A stretch of DNA of 16,201 bases. Origin: Dehalococcoidia bacterium LH_S1 (GTDB taxonomy: Bacteria; Chloroflexota; Dehalococcoidia; SZUA-161; SpSt-899). The notes under the pieces are model-generated. The model ran no database searches and had not been told where the DNA came from. It was given only the letters and a program-made list of their open reading frames with translations. Within the stretch, counting starts at the first letter, position 1. Every line of letters begins with the position of its first letter. Position numbers and translations under genes: made by a program. The stretch spans positions 1-16,201 of the forward strand of contig JAGXOF010000012.1 in assembly GCA_023660035.1 (NCBI GenBank), given 5' to 3'. Shown here one piece after another: positions 14,746-16,201 of the stretch.

Positions 14746-15911
14746 TTAACTACCTAACCGAACTGGGATTTGTTGAATCATTGAAAATCTGACCGTACGG
14801 GGCTTTAATTTCTTATGTGGATGCACTTCCTGGCCTCCGCTCTTTGGCTGGTATGTTCGGTATAGCTCGTTTAGCTTTGCATCGATTTTTCGTTTTAGCT
14901 CTGCTGGATTGAGACTGAGATACGTAGCCTCCAGCTGCAGCCTCACTTGCTCTGGTATTTGCCCAGATTCAGCCAGTCTTTCATGGGGCGTTCTTGGTCT
15001 ATCATACTTCCTCTTCACCTTCCCACCGGTCCTTTCCTTGCTTACCAACTTCATGACTGGTCGAAAGAAGTTCATATATAATCCCATCTCACCTTGGTAG
15101 AGGTCATCGATGATCTGCATCTCTCCTGCGGTGTCGTACCTGAGATATCTCACCACTTTCCTCACATGGGTCCCGTTCTTCCCCTCAATATAGGCGTTAT
15201 CGTTCTTCTTTCCCGGCCTTGACCTGGTAAATTCAATCTTCTCCCGGGAACAATACTTCTCCAGTACATCCTTTATGAACTCTGAACCATTGTCGGAATC
15301 CATGCTTTTCCAATCAAACGGACTGTTCTGCCTTATTTCCTTGAGAGCTCAGAACGTCGCATCCTGAGATTTGCCCATGATAGGCAGTCCACTCCACCAT
15401 CCCGAGTATATTTCCGTAGTACTCACCGTATTCAAGAACTCCCCTGCAGGGGAGGAACCACAATGCTCTACCAGGTCTACCTCCACATTGCCCACCTCAG
15501 AGGTATCCCAATCCGTTAACCTTATGGCGATCCTTTGTTTGAGGAGGCTCCCAGGCTTGGGATGTCCTTTCCTATTTTCACGATGCTTTACCTCTTTCTC
15601 CCGCCTCAGCTTCCGGTCTATGGTTGACGGGCTTATCTCCTTCAGCTTCTGCACCGTCTCATCTGAGCAATGAATCTCTCCCATATCCCTTAACCTCTCC
15701 ACCTCCGTCTCCAGGGCTGGCTTGAGCCTCGCCCACACGGGCAGTCAAAGATCTCCCACACCTCGGCCAGCAATGCCTTAACATCACCATCATATCTCTT
15801 CTCCCTCATCCTAGGCTGCTTCGGCTTTCCTTCACCAGCCCATATCTTGCTGATCACATACTTCCTGTTCTGTCCAGTATTTCGGCAATGCTCATCTAGG
15901 CGCTTAGCACC
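14746..15911 (-). pseudogene. Broken rve-type (DDE) transposase
   Basis: Four pieces reconstruct one integrase-core transposase, reading leftward. From 15911 an N-terminal segment gives RLDEHCRNTGQNRKYVISKI and later EVWEIFDCPCG. A frameshift near 15735-15740 moves to the next frame, giving RLKPALETEVERLRDMGEIH and EVDLVEHCGSSPAGEF with the first catalytic D. An in-frame TGA at 15351-15349 interrupts it. The same frame then continues with ALKEIRQNSPFDWKS and MDSDNGSEFI (second catalytic D), then GKKNDNAYIEGKNG and the long C-terminal tail to TAA at 14748-14746. A TGA at 15914-15912 precedes the first piece. At least two lesions make the gene non-functional. The enzyme type is common in Chloroflexota and related genomes, but I cannot name the IS. 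Confidence 0.8.
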
Positions 15912-15914
15912 TCA

Positions 15915-15938
15915 ACATCGACAAAATGTTGTCGATGT
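15915..15938. repeat. Perfect 10-bp-arm hairpin between two decayed coding remnants
   Basis: ACATCGACAA (15915-15924) and TTGTCGATGT (15929-15938) form a perfect inverted repeat around AATG. It sits exactly where the transposase remnant ends and the second remnant begins. It may be an insertion-related terminus, a recombination site or a hairpin. There is no U-tract, so it is not an obvious terminator. Confidence 0.6.
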
Positions 15939-16201
15939 GACTCCAATATTGAAGTGTGCGAATATGTTCTCCATTTCCTTGTCCCACAGGGTAGTGAAGG
16001 CGGTGATGCTGCGCAGACCATCGGTGGTGGCCTCTTGATATCAATACCCCCGATACGGGAGCTGCCGAGTTGAGAGGGCTGAGGCCATGCTTCGACTTTA
16101 TATCGAGCGGGGTCCTGGTTCGGTCAATAACGCTCTCGAATACCTAGTCCATGATGTGTCCGGACTCGAAGAGGAGATTTCGGCTGTACTCTGCCTGGTA
16201 A
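15939..16201 (-). pseudogene. Unidentified decayed coding remnant, probably mobile-element derived
   Basis: The minus strand contains protein-like stretches split over frames. From 16200 it reads YQAEYSRNLLFESGHIMD, then a TAG, then VFESVIDRTRTPLDIKSKHG in the same frame. A different frame then gives DGLRSITAFTTLWDKEMENI and FAHFNIGV, running up to the hairpin at 15938. These stretches have the residue mix of real protein and are consistent across an interruption, so this is likely one decayed gene cut by the window edge. I do not recognise the family. Its position next to the transposase remnant suggests a second mobile element or the disrupted host of the first. Confidence 0.4.

Noticed and set aside
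15349..15351. Possible stop-codon recoding (TGA as an amino acid) in the transposase
   Set aside because: hsdS ends with TGA as a real stop, the transposase also has a frameshift, and there is no SECIS-like element; decay is simpler.
1..16201. tRNA, rRNA or CRISPR array
   Set aside because: No cloverleaf-like segment, rRNA signature or regularly spaced repeats were noticed on reading either strand.

Overview
This window looks like a mid-GC bacterial chromosome segment, probably metagenomic. It has bacterial Shine-Dalgarno sites, sigma70-like promoters, a bacterial-type histidine pathway using short HisG plus HisZ, PurS, and a PMT-family membrane glycosyltransferase. My best guess is Chloroflexota (Dehalococcoidia-like). 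That rests on gene style, operon content and the transposase type, without any phylogenetic marker, so it is weak.

Left part (1-6806, mostly plus strand) is an accessory block. It opens with the 3' stub of a DDE transposase. The stub's stop codon lies inside a well-formed promoter (TTGACG, 17 bp, TATAGT) that reads into a complete type I restriction-modification operon, hsdM-hsdS-hsdR, with overlapping genes. A 62-bp double-hairpin repeat follows, then a stand-alone 100-residue HELLH metallopeptidase of the type found beside restriction systems. Last comes a broken Xre/MqsA-like antitoxin fragment that runs up against the end of hisD.

The middle (6807-12863) is core metabolism. A minus-strand operon hisZ-hisG-hisD encodes the first step of histidine synthesis with its regulatory subunit, plus the final dehydrogenase. 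The hisG product is unusual: it is two HisG catalytic units fused in tandem (472 residues). The N-terminal copy keeps the LPKG motif but has lost the PRPP loop. The C-terminal copy keeps the PRPP loop but has lost LPKG. Upstream lies a PMT/GT39-type membrane glycosyltransferase gene (minus). hisB is divergent from it (plus).

Next (12860-14610, minus) are purS and purC, forming a small purine operon. purS and hisB converge and share one CTAG as their two stop codons. Upstream of purC is a secreted cysteine-rich protein gene of unknown function with a single frameshift; its lost C-terminus is still readable in the next frame.

The right end (14746-16201, minus) is a graveyard of mobile DNA. It holds an rve-type transposase with an in-frame TGA and a frameshift, then a perfect 10-bp-arm hairpin, then a second decayed coding remnant I could not identify.

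The strongest novelty candidate is the tandem HisG with complementary motif loss, encoded beside its HisZ partner. Everything else is a known family or a remnant.
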